Positions 33,796 through 42,714 of a stretch of DNA of 64,000 nt are shown piece after piece. The DNA is from Pseudomonas sivasensis (GTDB lineage Bacteria > Pseudomonadota > Gammaproteobacteria > Pseudomonadales > Pseudomonadaceae), in the NCBI RefSeq assembly GCF_013778505.1, contig NZ_JAAOWU010000009.1, forward strand, positions 164,529 through 228,528. Direction: 5' to 3'. The notes under the pieces were generated by a model. That model did not search any database, had not been told where the DNA came from, and saw nothing but the letters and a program-made list of their open reading frames with translations. Both the position numbers and the translations under genes were made by a program. How positions within the stretch are numbered: the first letter of the stretch is position 1; the number at the start of each line of letters is the position of its first letter.

Positions 33796-35124
33796 TCAGC
33801 GCAACATGCCGCTGCCGTAACCCTTCAGGTTGGCTTTCTTCATCAGGGATTCGTACTGGTGCGAAACGAGGTGCGATTGTACTTGGGACATGAAGTCCAT
33901 CACAACCACGACCACGATCAGCAACGAGGTCCCGCCAAGGTAGAACGGAACGTTTGCTGCAACCACAAGGAACTGGGGCAACAGGCAGACGGCCGTCATA
34001 TATAGAGCACCGAACAGGGTCAAACGAGTCAGAACGCCATCAATGTAGCGCGCAGACTGCTCACCTGGACGGATACCCGGAATAAAGGCACCGGACTTCT
34101 TCAGGTTTTCCGCTACGTCTTTCGGATTGAACATCAACGCCGTATAGAAGAAGCAGAAGAAAATAATCCCTGCACTAAACAGCAGAATATTCAACGGCTG
34201 ACCAGGAGCGATCGACTGAGAGAGGTCCTGCAGCCAGCCCATATTTTCAGACTGGCCAAACCAGGTACCCAACGAAGCCGGAAACAGCAAAATGCTGCTC
34301 GCGAAAATTGCCGGAATAACACCGGCCATATTCACTTTCAGCGGCAAGTGGCTAGTCTGCGCAGCAAAGACCTTACGGCCCTGCTGACGCTTGGCGTAGT
34401 GAACAGCAATACGACGCTGGCCACGCTCAATGAACACCACAAAACCGATAATCGCTACTGCCAGCAAACCGATAGCAACTAGGGCGAAGATATTGATATC
34501 ACCCTGACGTGCAGACTCGAAAGACTGCCCAATCGCTCTCGGAAGACCGGCGACGATACCTGCGAAAATCAACATCGAGATACCGTTACCAACACCGCGC
34601 TCAGTAATCTGCTCACCCAGCCACATCATGAACATCGCACCAGCCACAAATGTGGATACCGCGACGAAATGGAAGCCAAAGTCACCAGTGAACGCAACGC
34701 CCTGCCCAGCCAGGCCAACGGACATGCCGATAGCCTGAACCAGAGCGAGGGCAACAGTGCCGTAGCGGGTGTACTGGCTAATCTTGCGACGGCCAGCTTC
34801 ACCTTCCTTCTTCAACTGCTCCAGCTGCGGGCTGACGGCGGTCATCAACTGCATGATGATCGATGCCGAGATATACGGCATGATCCCCAGTGCAAAGATG
34901 CTCATCCGCTCCAGCGCGCCGCCGGAAAACATATTGAACAAGCTAAGAATGGTCCCCTCATTCTGTCGAAACAGGTCTGCGAGTCGGTCCGGGTTGATAC
35001 CTGGAACCGGGATGTGTGCGCCTATTCGGTAGACGATAATCGCCAGGAACAGAAAACGCAGACGAGCCCAAAGTTCAGACATACCGCCTTTGCCGAGCGC
35101 TGAGAGAGCACCTTGCTTAGCCAT
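33796..35124 (-). CDS. secY: Protein translocase subunit SecY
   Basis: A 442-residue inner-membrane channel protein with ten membrane helices that, with SecE and SecG, exports and inserts proteins. The first cytoplasmic part MAKQGALSALGKGGMSELW, the plug-region segment GGALERMSIFALGIMPYISAS and the cytoplasmic loop with GQRRIAVHYAKRQQGRK (ribosome and SecA contact) are present. The start abuts the rplO stop with no gap, so translation is coupled. Ribosomal spc operon gene, followed by rpmJ. Confidence 0.99.
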   Translation of the reverse strand: MAKQGALSALGKGGMSELWARLRFLFLAIIVYRIGAHIPVPGINPDRLADLFRQNEGTILSLFNMFSGGALERMSIFALGIMPYISASIIMQLMTAVSPQLEQLKKEGEAGRRKISQYTRYGTVALALVQAIGMSVGLAGQGVAFTGDFGFHFVAVSTFVAGAMFMMWLGEQITERGVGNGISMLIFAGIVAGLPRAIGQSFESARQGDINIFALVAIGLLAVAIIGFVVFIERGQRRIAVHYAKRQQGRKVFAAQTSHLPLKVNMAGVIPAIFASSILLFPASLGTWFGQSENMGWLQDLSQSIAPGQPLNILLFSAGIIFFCFFYTALMFNPKDVAENLKKSGAFIPGIRPGEQSARYIDGVLTRLTLFGALYMTAVCLLPQFLVVAANVPFYLGGTSLLIVVVVVMDFMSQVQSHLVSHQYESLMKKANLKGYGSGMLR

Positions 35125-35562
35125 TTATTCCTCGAACTTGCCGCCAGCTGCTTCGATAGCCGAACGCGCACCTTTGGTGGCGCCGATTCCCTTGCCGATA
35201 GTGACAGCGCGAGTCACTTCACCGGACAGCATGATTTTCACACGCTGTACGTTGACGTTGATCACGTTGGCATCTTTCAGGGTCTGCACAGTAACGATGT
35301 CGCCTTCCACTTTAGCCAGCTCGGACAGACGCACTTCTGCGCGATCCATAGCTTTCAGGGATACGAAACCGAACTTAGGCAGGCGACGATGCAGCGGCTG
35401 TTGACCGCCTTCAAAGCCTGGAGCAATGGTGCCACCGGAGCGGGAGGTTTGACCTTTGTGACCACGGCCACCAGTCTTACCCAAACCGCTACCGATACCA
35501 CGGCCCGGACGATGCTTTTCGCGACGGGAGCCCGGCGCTGGACTCAGATCATTGAGTTTCAT
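35125..35562 (-). CDS. rplO: 50S ribosomal protein L15
   Basis: L15 (145 residues) is a late-assembling large-subunit protein with a long Gly- and Arg-rich N-terminal extension (MKLNDLSPAPGSRREKHRPG to about residue 60) that threads into 23S rRNA and a globular C-terminal domain with KGIGATKGARSAIEAAGGKFEE. Three bases separate it from rpmD and none from secY. Confidence 0.98.
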   Translation of the reverse strand: MKLNDLSPAPGSRREKHRPGRGIGSGLGKTGGRGHKGQTSRSGGTIAPGFEGGQQPLHRRLPKFGFVSLKAMDRAEVRLSELAKVEGDIVTVQTLKDANVINVNVQRVKIMLSGEVTRAVTIGKGIGATKGARSAIEAAGGKFEE

Positions 35563-35565
35563 CGA

Positions 35566-35742
35566 TTAACCCTCTACACGCAGCATGTAGTAAGCCTTAT
35601 TGATCATCCCGCGATTCTCGGGAGTATCCTGGACTTCTACAGTGTGACCGATGCGACGCAGACCCAAACCTTTAACACACAGTTTGTGGTTAGGAATGCG
35701 GCCGGTCATGCTTTTGATCAGCGTTACTTTAACGGTAGCCAT
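35566..35742 (-). CDS. rpmD: 50S ribosomal protein L30
   Basis: A 58-residue protein read directly from the sequence: it starts [20 protein letters not shown] and ends [13 protein letters not shown]. The [20 protein letters not shown] pattern is diagnostic for L30. It lies 2 bp downstream of rpsE and 3 bp upstream of rplO in the spc operon, with GGAGAT at the RBS position. Confidence 0.96.
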
Positions 35743-35744
35743 GA

Positions 35745-36245
35745 TCAGAAGATCTCCTTGACAGTCAGACCACGCTTAGCAGCGATGGACTCAGGAGATT
35801 GCATGGCTTTCAAACCTTTGAAAGTGGCGTGAACCACGTTTACAGGGTTAGTCGAGCCGTAGCACTTGGCCAGAACGTTCTGAACACCAGCAACTTCGAG
35901 GACAGCACGCATAGCGCCGCCAGCGATGATACCGGTACCTTCAGAGGCAGGCTGCATGTACACCTTCGAAGCGCCATGGGCGGACTTCATTGCGTACTGC
36001 AGAGTGGTACCGTTCAAATCAACTTGGATCATGTTGCGACGAGCAGCTTCCATTGCCTTCTGGATCGCAGCAGGCACTTCACGTGACTTGCCACGGCCGA
36101 AGCCAACGCGCCCTTTACCATCACCTACCACGGTCAACGCAGTGAAAGTGAAGATACGGCCGCCTTTAACGGTTTTAGCTACGCGGTTAACTTGAACCAG
36201 CTTCTCAATGTAGCCTTCGTCGCGCTTTTGGTCGTTATTTGACAT
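35745..36245 (-). CDS. rpsE: 30S ribosomal protein S5
   Basis: S5 (166 residues) helps mRNA unwinding at the entry channel and decoding accuracy. The double-stranded-RNA-binding N-terminal part carries [20 protein letters not shown] and [20 protein letters not shown]; the C-terminal part has [20 protein letters not shown]. The residues around KTVKGGR, where spectinomycin resistance arises, look wild type. Located 3 bp after rplR and 2 bp before rpmD. Confidence 0.98.
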
Positions 36246-36248
36246 AAC

Positions 36249-36599
36249 TTAGAACTCCAGCCCAGCTTCACGAGCAGCATCAGCCAGCGCTTTCACGCGG
36301 CCGTGGTACTTGAAGCCAGAGCGGTCGAAAGCCACTTGCGAGACGCCCGCGGCCTTAGCACGCGTAGCGACCAGCTGGCCAACCTTAGTGGCCGCGTCGA
36401 TGTTGCCAGTAGCACCATCACGCAGTTCTTTATCCAAAGTCGAGGCGCTTGCCAGGACTTGGTTGCCGTCGGCCGAGATGACCTGGGCGTAGATGTGCTG
36501 CGACGAGCGGTACACGCAGAGACGCACGACTTCGAGTTCGTGCATTTTCAGGCGTGCTTTGCGAGCGCGACGCAGTCGAGTAACTTTTTTGTCGGTCAT
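36249..36599 (-). CDS. rplR: 50S ribosomal protein L18
   Basis: L18 (116 residues) binds 5S rRNA in the central protuberance together with L5. The basic start MTDKKVTRLRRARKARLKMH and the C-terminal FDRSGFKYHGRVKALADAAR are characteristic. It follows rplF after 10 bp and is 3 bp before rpsE, in conserved spc operon order. Confidence 0.98.
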   Translation of the reverse strand: MTDKKVTRLRRARKARLKMHELEVVRLCVYRSSQHIYAQVISADGNQVLASASTLDKELRDGATGNIDAATKVGQLVATRAKAAGVSQVAFDRSGFKYHGRVKALADAAREAGLEF

Positions 36600-36609
36600 T
36601 TGCTATGCC

Positions 36610-37143
36610 CTACTTCTTCTTGGCTTCTTTACGACGGACGACTTCGTCCGCGTAGCGCACACCTTTGCCTTTGTAAGGCTCTGGTGGACGGAAGTCGCGG
36701 ATCTCAGCGGCCACCTGACCTACCAGCTGCTTATCAATACCCTTGATCAGGATATCGGTTTGGCTAGGGGTCTCAGCGGTGATGCCTTCCGGCAGTTCGT
36801 AATCCACTGGGTGCGAGAAGCCAAGGGCAAGGTTCAAAACCGTGCCTTTTGCTTGCGCTTTGTAACCAACACCGACCAGCTGGAGCTTGCGCTCGAAGCC
36901 TTGGCTTACGCCTTGGACCATGTTGTTTACCAACGCACGCGTGGTACCGGCCATTGCGCGAGTTTGTTGATCGCCATTGCGAGCAGCGAAACGCAGCTCA
37001 CCAGCTTCTTCAACGATCTCAACGGACGAATGGATGTTCAGTTCAAGAGTGCCCTTGGCACCCTTCACCGAAAGCTGTTGGCCTGCGAATTTGACTTCGA
37101 CACCGGCTGGCAGCTTAACGGGGTTCTTAGCGACGCGAGACAT
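36610..37143 (-). CDS. rplF: 50S ribosomal protein L6
   Basis: L6 (177 residues) lies near the factor-binding stalk base and the sarcin-ricin loop. It has two similar alpha/beta domains; MSRVAKNPVKLPAGVEVKFA opens the first and the RPPEPYKGKGVRYADE signature (about 150-165) the second. Starts 12 bp after rpsH; rplR follows after 10 bp. Confidence 0.98.
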   Translation of the reverse strand: MSRVAKNPVKLPAGVEVKFAGQQLSVKGAKGTLELNIHSSVEIVEEAGELRFAARNGDQQTRAMAGTTRALVNNMVQGVSQGFERKLQLVGVGYKAQAKGTVLNLALGFSHPVDYELPEGITAETPSQTDILIKGIDKQLVGQVAAEIRDFRPPEPYKGKGVRYADEVVRRKEAKKK

Positions 37144-37155
37144 GCTTATCCCCCC

Positions 37156-37548
37156 TTAGAACACAGTGCAAAGAACTTCGCCGCCGACACCGGCAGCGCG
37201 CGCAGCACGATCCGTCATCACACCTTTGTTGGTGGAGACGATAGACACGCCAAGACCGCCACGAACTTTCGGCAGATCTTCAGCGGACTTGTACTGACGC
37301 AGGCCTGGACGGCTAACACGCTTCACTTCCTCGATGACCGAACGGCCTTCGAAGTACTTCAGCTCGATGGACAGCAGTGGCTTGGTTTCGCTGCTGATCT
37401 GATAACCCGCAATGTAGCCTTCGTCTTTCAGGACTTTGGCAACAGCTACCTTCAACTTGGAAGATGGCATGCTTACGACGGACTTTTCAGCCATCTGGGC
37501 ATTACGGATACGAGTTAGCATGTCCGCTAACGGGTCCTGCATACTCAT
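37156..37548 (-). CDS. rpsH: 30S ribosomal protein S8
   Basis: S8 (130 residues) binds the central domain of 16S rRNA and, in E. coli, represses the spc operon by binding its own mRNA near rplE. MSMQDPLADMLTRIRNAQMA starts the protein; SRPGLRQYKSAEDLPKVRGG and IVSTNKGVMTDRAARAAGVG mark the C-terminal rRNA-binding half. Here it is unusually set apart from rpsN by 208 bp carrying three hairpins, two of them followed by T-runs, so its expression may be attenuated separately. Confidence 0.98.
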   Translation of the reverse strand: MSMQDPLADMLTRIRNAQMAEKSVVSMPSSKLKVAVAKVLKDEGYIAGYQISSETKPLLSIELKYFEGRSVIEEVKRVSRPGLRQYKSAEDLPKVRGGLGVSIVSTNKGVMTDRAARAAGVGGEVLCTVF

Positions 37549-37568
37549 GGGCTAGACGCTCCTAATAC

Positions 37569-37693
37569 AAAAAAATTAGCCTTGCGGCTACATATGTCGC
37601 CGAGAATCTCCGAGCGTAAAAAACACGGGCTCAGGCGAGCCGCGTATTTTAGACACACTCCGGAAATGAAACAAGCCCCAAAAGGGGCTTGTT
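37569..37693 (-). promoter_or_regulatory. Three hairpins between rpsN and rpsH, two terminator-like
   Basis: Read on the minus strand: first AACAAGCCCC-TTTT-GGGGCTTGTT (37670-37693), a perfect 10-bp stem; then GGCTC-GCCT-GAGCC (37628-37641) followed within 4 bases by TTTTTT; then TAGCC-GCAA-GGCTA (37577-37590) followed by ATTTTTTT (37569-37576). The last one ends about 20 bp before the rpsH start. Tandem short stems with T-runs inside an operon suggest attenuation or partial termination; no experiment is implied. Confidence 0.6.
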
Positions 37694-37756
37694 CCAGATT
37701 CAAGGTCACCGGCGGTCAGTATCTTGCGATGCAGACCCCCTAGACGCTGAAAGTAC

Positions 37757-38062
37757 TTACCAGCTAGCTTTAACCAGACCTGGTACGTCACCACGCATTG
37801 CCGCTTCACGCAGTTTGTTACGGCCGAGGCCGAACTTGCGGTAAACGCCGTGTGGACGACCGGTCAGGCGGCAGCGGTTACGCATGCGCGAAGCGCTTGC
37901 GTCACGTGGCTGCTTCTGCAAAGCAACTGTAGCTTCCCAACGCGCTTCTGGACTTGCGTTCAGATCAACGATGATTGCTTTCAGTGCTGCACGCTTCTTG
38001 GCGTACTTGGCAACCGTGAGCTGACGCTTCAGCTCGCGGTTTTTCATGCTCATCTTGGCCAT
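37757..38062 (-). CDS. rpsN: 30S ribosomal protein S14 (zinc-free form)
   Basis: S14 (101 residues) sits in the head of the small subunit. MAKMSMKNRELKRQLTVAKY opens it and NRCRLTGRPHGVYRKFGLGR marks the C-terminal half. It has a single Cys and none of the CxxC pairs of the short zinc-binding form, so it is the C- type. The start at 38062 is the family start; the open frame to 38128 runs into rplE. Lies 13 bp after rplE. Confidence 0.97.
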   Translation of the reverse strand: MAKMSMKNRELKRQLTVAKYAKKRAALKAIIVDLNASPEARWEATVALQKQPRDASASRMRNRCRLTGRPHGVYRKFGLGRNKLREAAMRGDVPGLVKASW

Positions 38063-38075
38063 GGTCCTACTCCAA

Positions 38076-38615
38076 TCAGTTGCGGAACGGGAATTTGAAA
38101 GCACGCAACAGAGCGCGACCTTCATCATCGTTCTTGGCAGTGGTGGTCAGGGTGATGTCCAGACCGCGGAGAGCATCGATCTTGTCGTAGTCGATTTCCG
38201 GGAAGATGATCTGCTCTTTCACGCCCATGCTGTAGTTACCACGACCATCGAAGGACTTGGCATTCAGGCCGCGGAAGTCGCGAACCCGAGGCAGGGAGAT
38301 CGACAGCAGACGATCCAGGAATTCGTACATACGCTCACGGCGCAGAGTCACTTTGACGCCGATCGGCCAACCTTCACGGACTTTAAAGCCAGCGATGGAT
38401 TTCCGAGCGTAAGTCACAACGACTTTTTGACCGGTGATCTTTTCCAGGTCAGCAACAGCGTGCTCGATGACTTTTTTGTCACCGACCGCTTCGCCCAAAC
38501 CCATGTTCAGGGTGATTTTGGTAACGCGTGGAACTTCCATCACGTTCGAGAGCTTAAGTTCTTCCTTAAGCTTCGGTGCGATTTCTTTCCAGTAAATCTC
38601 TTTTAGTCGTGCCAT
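38076..38615 (-). CDS. rplE: 50S ribosomal protein L5
   Basis: L5 (179 residues) binds 5S rRNA and contacts P-site tRNA and S13. MARLKEIYWKEIAPKLKEEL, TLNMGLGEAVGDKK and the tail TTTAKNDDEGRALLRAFKFP are diagnostic. It lies 20 bp after rplX. In E. coli the start of this gene is the target of S8 repression; I could not verify an equivalent structure here. Confidence 0.98.
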   Translation of the reverse strand: MARLKEIYWKEIAPKLKEELKLSNVMEVPRVTKITLNMGLGEAVGDKKVIEHAVADLEKITGQKVVVTYARKSIAGFKVREGWPIGVKVTLRRERMYEFLDRLLSISLPRVRDFRGLNAKSFDGRGNYSMGVKEQIIFPEIDYDKIDALRGLDITLTTTAKNDDEGRALLRAFKFPFRN

Positions 38616-38635
38616 GGTCTTCTACCTAGCAGTGT

Positions 38636-38950
38636 TCAAGCATCAACCGCTTTTTGGGTCGACTTGAAGACACGAATTTTCTTGCCATCTTCTACTTTAA
38701 AACCAACGCGGTCAGCCTTGTTGGTTTCGCCGTTGAAAATGGCGACGTTAGAAGCGTCCAGAGGAGCTTCTTTTTCGACGATACCGCCCTGCACGCCCGA
38801 CATAGGGTTAGGCTTGGTATGGCGCTTAACCAGGTTCAGACCACCAATAACCAGACGGTTATTAGCGAGAACCTTAAGAACCTTACCGCGCTTACCTTTG
38901 TCTTTGCCGGCGATCACGATGATCTCGTCGTCACGACGAATCTTTTGCAT
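38636..38950 (-). CDS. rplX: 50S ribosomal protein L24
   Basis: L24 (104 residues) is an assembly initiator bound to the 5' end of 23S rRNA. The KOW motif is clear at about 11-27 (VIAGKDKGKRGKVLKVL), followed by GGLNLVKRHTKPNPMSGVQG. The gene follows rplN after 11 bp and precedes rplE by 20 bp. Confidence 0.98.
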   Translation of the reverse strand: MQKIRRDDEIIVIAGKDKGKRGKVLKVLANNRLVIGGLNLVKRHTKPNPMSGVQGGIVEKEAPLDASNVAIFNGETNKADRVGFKVEDGKKIRVFKSTQKAVDA

Positions 38951-38961
38951 GTCGGATCTCC

Positions 38962-39330
38962 TTACAGCACTTCTGGGGCGAGCGAGACGATCTTCATGAA
39001 CTTCTCAGTACGAAGTTCACGCGTCACTGGCCCAAAGATACGGGTGCCGATCGGCTCTTGCTTGTTGTTCAGAAGAACAGCAGCGTTGCCATCAAAGCGG
39101 ATAATAGAGCCGTCTGCACGGCGTACACCGTGACGAGTGCGGACTACAACAGCAGTCATCACTTGGCCTTTTTTCACCTTACCGCGAGGAATTGCTTCCT
39201 TCACGGTAACTTTGATGATGTCACCGATACCAGCGTAACGACGATGGGAGCCACCCAGCACCTTGATGCACATAACACGGCGAGCGCCGCTGTTATCGGC
39301 CACATCGAGCATGGATTGAGTCTGAATCAT
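38962..39330 (-). CDS. rplN: 50S ribosomal protein L14
   Basis: L14 (122 residues) is at the subunit interface and the binding site of the silencing factor RsfS. MIQTQSMLDVADNSGARRVM and VRADGSIIRFDGNAAVLLNN-like RRADGSIIRFDGNAAVLLNN are diagnostic. First gene of the spc operon as classically defined, but here only 23 bp after rpsQ with no terminator in between, so the S10 and spc operons are probably continuous. Confidence 0.98.
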   Translation of the reverse strand: MIQTQSMLDVADNSGARRVMCIKVLGGSHRRYAGIGDIIKVTVKEAIPRGKVKKGQVMTAVVVRTRHGVRRADGSIIRFDGNAAVLLNNKQEPIGTRIFGPVTRELRTEKFMKIVSLAPEVL

Positions 39331-39353
39331 ATAATTTCTCCGACCCCTAGTCC

Positions 39354-39620
39354 TTAGACTTCCACAGCGCGTTCGAGAACATCAACCAGCGCCCAAGACT
39401 TGGTCTTGGCCAGCGGACGAGTTTCACGAATAGTGACCTTGTCGCCGATGTGGCACTGATTGGTTTCGTCGTGCGCGTGCAGCTTAGTCGAACGCTTAAC
39501 ATATTTACCGTAGATCGGGTGCTTAACGCGACGCTCGATCAAAACGGTGATGGTTTTGTCCATCTTGTCGCTGACAACACGGCCAGTCAGCGTACGGACA
39601 GTCTTTTCGGCTTCAGCCAT
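39354..39620 (-). CDS. rpsQ: 30S ribosomal protein S17
   Basis: S17 (88 residues) is a primary 16S rRNA binder with an OB fold. TLTGRVVSDKMDKTITVLIE and KYVKRSTKLHAHDETNQC identify it. The start at 39620 (MAEAEKTVR) is the family start; an upstream ATG two codons earlier is also open. Two bp separate it from rpmC. Last gene of the S10 operon. Confidence 0.97.
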   Translation of the reverse strand: MAEAEKTVRTLTGRVVSDKMDKTITVLIERRVKHPIYGKYVKRSTKLHAHDETNQCHIGDKVTIRETRPLAKTKSWALVDVLERAVEV

Positions 39621-39622
39621 GA

Positions 39623-39814
39623 TCACTTACCTGCCTGCTGGTTGAGCACAGTCTTCACGCGAGCAATGTCACGCTTAACTTGCGAGAGCAGATGAGACTG
39701 CCCCAACTGGCCAGTTGCTTTCTGCATACGCAGATTGAACTGGTCGCGCAGCAGGCCGAGCAGTTGCTCGTTCAGCTGCTGTGCGGATTTTTCACGAAGT
39801 TCATTCGCTTTCAT
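39623..39814 (-). CDS. rpmC: 50S ribosomal protein L29
   Basis: L29 (63 residues) lies at the nascent-chain exit beside L23. It is an all-helical hairpin beginning [20 protein letters not shown]. The ATG at 39814 overlaps the last base of the rplP stop (TGATG), so translation is coupled; a GTG one codon earlier is unlikely. Followed by rpsQ after 2 bp. Confidence 0.97.
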
Positions 39815-40227
39815 CACATCACCGTCCGTTTAACAAAGGCGGTGGCGAGCGGCAGCTTTGCAGCAGCCAGGGCAAAAGCCTCACGCGCCAGCTCTTCAGT
39901 TACACCCTCGATTTCATACAGGACTTTGCCTGGCTGAATCTGGGCTACCCAGTATTCCACGTTACCCTTACCTTTACCCATCCGAACTTCGAGGGGCTTT
40001 TTGGAGATCGGCTTGTCCGGGAATACACGGATCCAGATCTTGCCGCCACGTTTAACGTGACGGGTCAGTGCACGACGCGCTGACTCGATCTGACGAGCGG
40101 TGAGACGACCACGAGCTACAGACTTCAGCGCGAACTCGCCGAAGCTGACTTTGCTACCGCGCTGAGCCAGACCACGGTTGTGGCCTGTCATCTGCTTGCG
40201 GAACTTCGTACGCTTTGGTTGCAACAT
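39814..40227 (-). CDS. rplP: 50S ribosomal protein L16
   Basis: L16 (137 residues) helps shape the A-site tRNA path and the peptidyl-transferase centre. [20 protein letters not shown] and [20 protein letters not shown] are characteristic, including the Arg near residue 81 ([13 protein letters not shown] follows it) that is hydroxylated in E. coli; the corresponding residue appears to be R in VRMGKG. Follows rpsC after 12 bp. Confidence 0.98.
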
Positions 40228-40239
40228 TTGGCGTACCCC

Positions 40240-40926
40240 TTACTTAGCAGCTTTTTTACGAGGCGCTGGTGCTTGTGGTTTCAGTTCTTCTTGGCGACCA
40301 CCAATTACTTCGCCTTTGAAGATCCAAACCTTTACACCGATCACACCATAAGTGGTGTGAGCTTCGTAGTTGGCATAGTCGATGTCGGCACGCAGGGTGT
40401 GCAGTGGCACACGACCTTCGCGATACCATTCAGTACGTGCGATTTCAGCACCGCCGAGACGACCGCTCACTTGGATTTTGATGCCTTTGGCACCAATGCG
40501 CATGGCGTTCTGTACGGCGCGTTTCATAGCGCGACGGAACATTACGCGACGCTCCAGCTGCTGAGCTACGCTCTGCGCAACCAGCATACCGTCGAGCTCC
40601 GGCTTACGGATCTCTTCGATATTGATGTGCACAGGCACACCCATTTGCTTGGTCAGGTCCTGACGCAGTTTCTCAACATCTTCACCTTTCTTCCCGATAA
40701 CGATACCTGGACGAGCGGTGTGGATGGTGATACGTGCAGTTTGTGCCGGACGATGGATATCGATACGGCTTACGGACGCGCTTTTTAGTTTGTCTTGGAG
40801 ATACTCACGCACCTTCAGATCAGCGAACAAATAGTCCGCATAAGTCCGACCGTCTGCGTACCAGACGGAGGTGTGCTCCTTGACGATTCCCAGGCGAATG
40901 CCAATGGGATGTACTTTCTGACCCAT
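40240..40926 (-). CDS. rpsC: 30S ribosomal protein S3
   Basis: S3 (228 residues) is at the mRNA entry of the small subunit with helicase-like function. The start at 40926 gives [20 protein letters not shown], the canonical N-terminus; the open frame to 41010 overlaps rplV. A KH-type domain with [20 protein letters not shown] lies at about 60-80 and the C-terminal S3 domain follows, with a Lys/Ala/Pro tail. rplV is 13 bp upstream and rplP 12 bp downstream. Confidence 0.98.
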
Positions 40927-40939
40927 CTCTTCGACTCCG

Positions 40940-41272
40940 TTACTTGTCAGCAACCTTGACAGTGATATGGCAAGACCGCTTGACGATGCGATCAGCACGG
41001 CCTTTGGCACGTGGCATGATGCGCTTCAGCGAACGCCCTTCGTTGACGAAAACGGTGCTGACCTTCAGGTCATCAACGTCTGCGCCTTCGTTATGCTCGG
41101 CGTTGGCTACGGCCGACTCCAGCACTTTCTTCATGATCTCGGCGGCTTTCTTACTGCTGAAAGCCAACAGGTTGAGCGCTTCGCCCACCTTCTTCCCGCG
41201 GATCTGGTCGGCGACCAAGCGGGCTTTCTGGGCGGAGATTCGAGCGCCCGACAACTTAGCGGCTACTTCCAT
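40940..41272 (-). CDS. rplV: 50S ribosomal protein L22
   Basis: L22 (110 residues) binds all domains of 23S rRNA and its long hairpin lines the exit tunnel, where macrolide-resistance changes arise. [20 protein letters not shown] and [20 protein letters not shown] are diagnostic; the tip sequence appears normal. Located 11 bp after rpsS and 13 bp before rpsC. Confidence 0.98.
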
Positions 41273-41283
41273 TTCCTAACCCC

Positions 41284-41559
41284 TTAACGCTTGGCTTTCT
41301 TGTCTGCCACGTGCCCACGATAAGTGCGGGTACCGGCAAACTCGCCTAGTTTGTGGCCGACCATGTCTTCGTTCACGAGAACTGGGACGTGCAAGCGACC
41401 GTTGTGTACAGCGATGGTCAGACCGACCATTTGTGGCAGGATCATCGAACGACGCGACCAGGTTTTCACCGGTTTGCGATCGTTCTTTTCCGCCGCCACT
41501 TCGATCTTCTTCAGTAGGTGAAGATCAATAAAAGGACCTTTTTTCAGAGAACGTGGCAC
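41284..41559 (-). CDS. rpsS: 30S ribosomal protein S19
   Basis: S19 (91 residues) is in the small-subunit head and forms a complex with S13. MPRSLKKGPFIDLHLLKKIE and the block LGEFAGTRTYRGHVADKKAK identify it. It lies 16 bp after rplB and 11 bp before rplV, standard S10 operon order. Confidence 0.98.
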   Translation of the reverse strand: MPRSLKKGPFIDLHLLKKIEVAAEKNDRKPVKTWSRRSMILPQMVGLTIAVHNGRLHVPVLVNEDMVGHKLGEFAGTRTYRGHVADKKAKR

Positions 41560-41575
41560 TGTCGTATCCCTCTAT

Positions 41576-42400
41576 TTACTTGCGACGACGGACGATCATT
41601 TTGTCGGTACGCTTATTACCACGAGTCTTCGCGCCCTTAGTCGGGAAGCCCCATGGCGATACCGGATGACGACCACCAGAGGTACGACCTTCACCACCAC
41701 CGTGTGGGTGGTCAACCGGGTTCATGGCAACACCACGAACGGTTGGGCGAACGCCACGCCAGCGCTTGGCACCAGCTTTACCCAGCGAACGCAGGCTGTG
41801 CTCGGAGTTCGAGACTTCACCTAGGGTCGCGCGGCATTCAGCCAGAACTTTACGCATCTCACCAGAACGCAGACGCAGGGTCACGTAGACACCTTCACGA
41901 GCGATCAGCTGAGCCGAAGCACCAGCGGAACGAGCGATTTGCGCGCCTTTACCTGGCTTCAATTCGATGCCGTGTACGGTGCTACCAACTGGAATGTTAC
42001 GCAGCTGCAGAGCGTTGCCCGGCTTGATCGGCGCCAAGGCACCTGCGATCAGCTGGTCGCCAGCACTCACACCTTTAGGTGCGATGATGTAGCGACGCTC
42101 GCCATCTGCGTACAGCAGCAGAGCGATGTGAGCAGTACGGTTTGGATCGTATTCGATACGCTCAACAGTGGCAGTGATGCCATCTTTGTCGTTGCGACGG
42201 AAGTCGACCAAACGATAATGCTGCTTATGGCCACCACCGATGTGACGAGTGGTAATACGACCATTGTTGTTACGACCACCAGTCTTCGATTTTTTCTCGA
42301 GCAGCGGTGCGTGAGGAGCGCCCTTATGCAGCTCCTGGTTGACCACCTTGACCACAAAACGGCGGCCAGGGGAAGTCGGTTTGCATTTAACGATTGCCAT
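41576..42400 (-). CDS. rplB: 50S ribosomal protein L2
   Basis: L2 (274 residues) is required for subunit association and peptidyl transfer. It starts MAIVKCKPTSPGRRFVVKVV; an OB-like domain and an SH3-like domain follow. The C-terminal MNPVDHPHGGGEGRTSGGRH contains the conserved histidine near residue 229. Fourteen bp after rplW and 16 bp before rpsS. Confidence 0.98.
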   Translation of the reverse strand: MAIVKCKPTSPGRRFVVKVVNQELHKGAPHAPLLEKKSKTGGRNNNGRITTRHIGGGHKQHYRLVDFRRNDKDGITATVERIEYDPNRTAHIALLLYADGERRYIIAPKGVSAGDQLIAGALAPIKPGNALQLRNIPVGSTVHGIELKPGKGAQIARSAGASAQLIAREGVYVTLRLRSGEMRKVLAECRATLGEVSNSEHSLRSLGKAGAKRWRGVRPTVRGVAMNPVDHPHGGGEGRTSGGRHPVSPWGFPTKGAKTRGNKRTDKMIVRRRK

Positions 42401-42414
42401 GATGCACCCCTTCC

Positions 42415-42714
42415 TTACTCAGCACTGCTGCTGAAATCGAGATCTTGGCCTGGCTGAAGGGAGATAACTGCCTTCTTCCAGTCATTACGCTTGCCCAGAC
42501 CGCGAGCAGTGCGCTTGCTCTTACCCAGAACATTCAGGGTAGTAACACGCTCTACTTTCACGCTGAACAGGCTTTCGACGGCCTTCTTGATTTCCAGCTT
42601 GGTTGCGTCAGTTGCAACCTTGAAAACGAACTGGCCTTTCTTGTCAGCCAGAACCGTAGCCTTTTCGGAAACGTGCGGGCCAAGCAGAACTTTAAATACG
42701 CGTTCCTGGTTCAT
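42415..42714 (-). CDS. rplW: 50S ribosomal protein L23
   Basis: L23 (99 residues) sits at the tunnel exit and is the docking site for trigger factor and [23 protein letters not shown] and the hairpin with [20 protein letters not shown] are clear. The ATG overlaps the rplD stop (ATGA), implying coupled translation. Confidence 0.98.
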
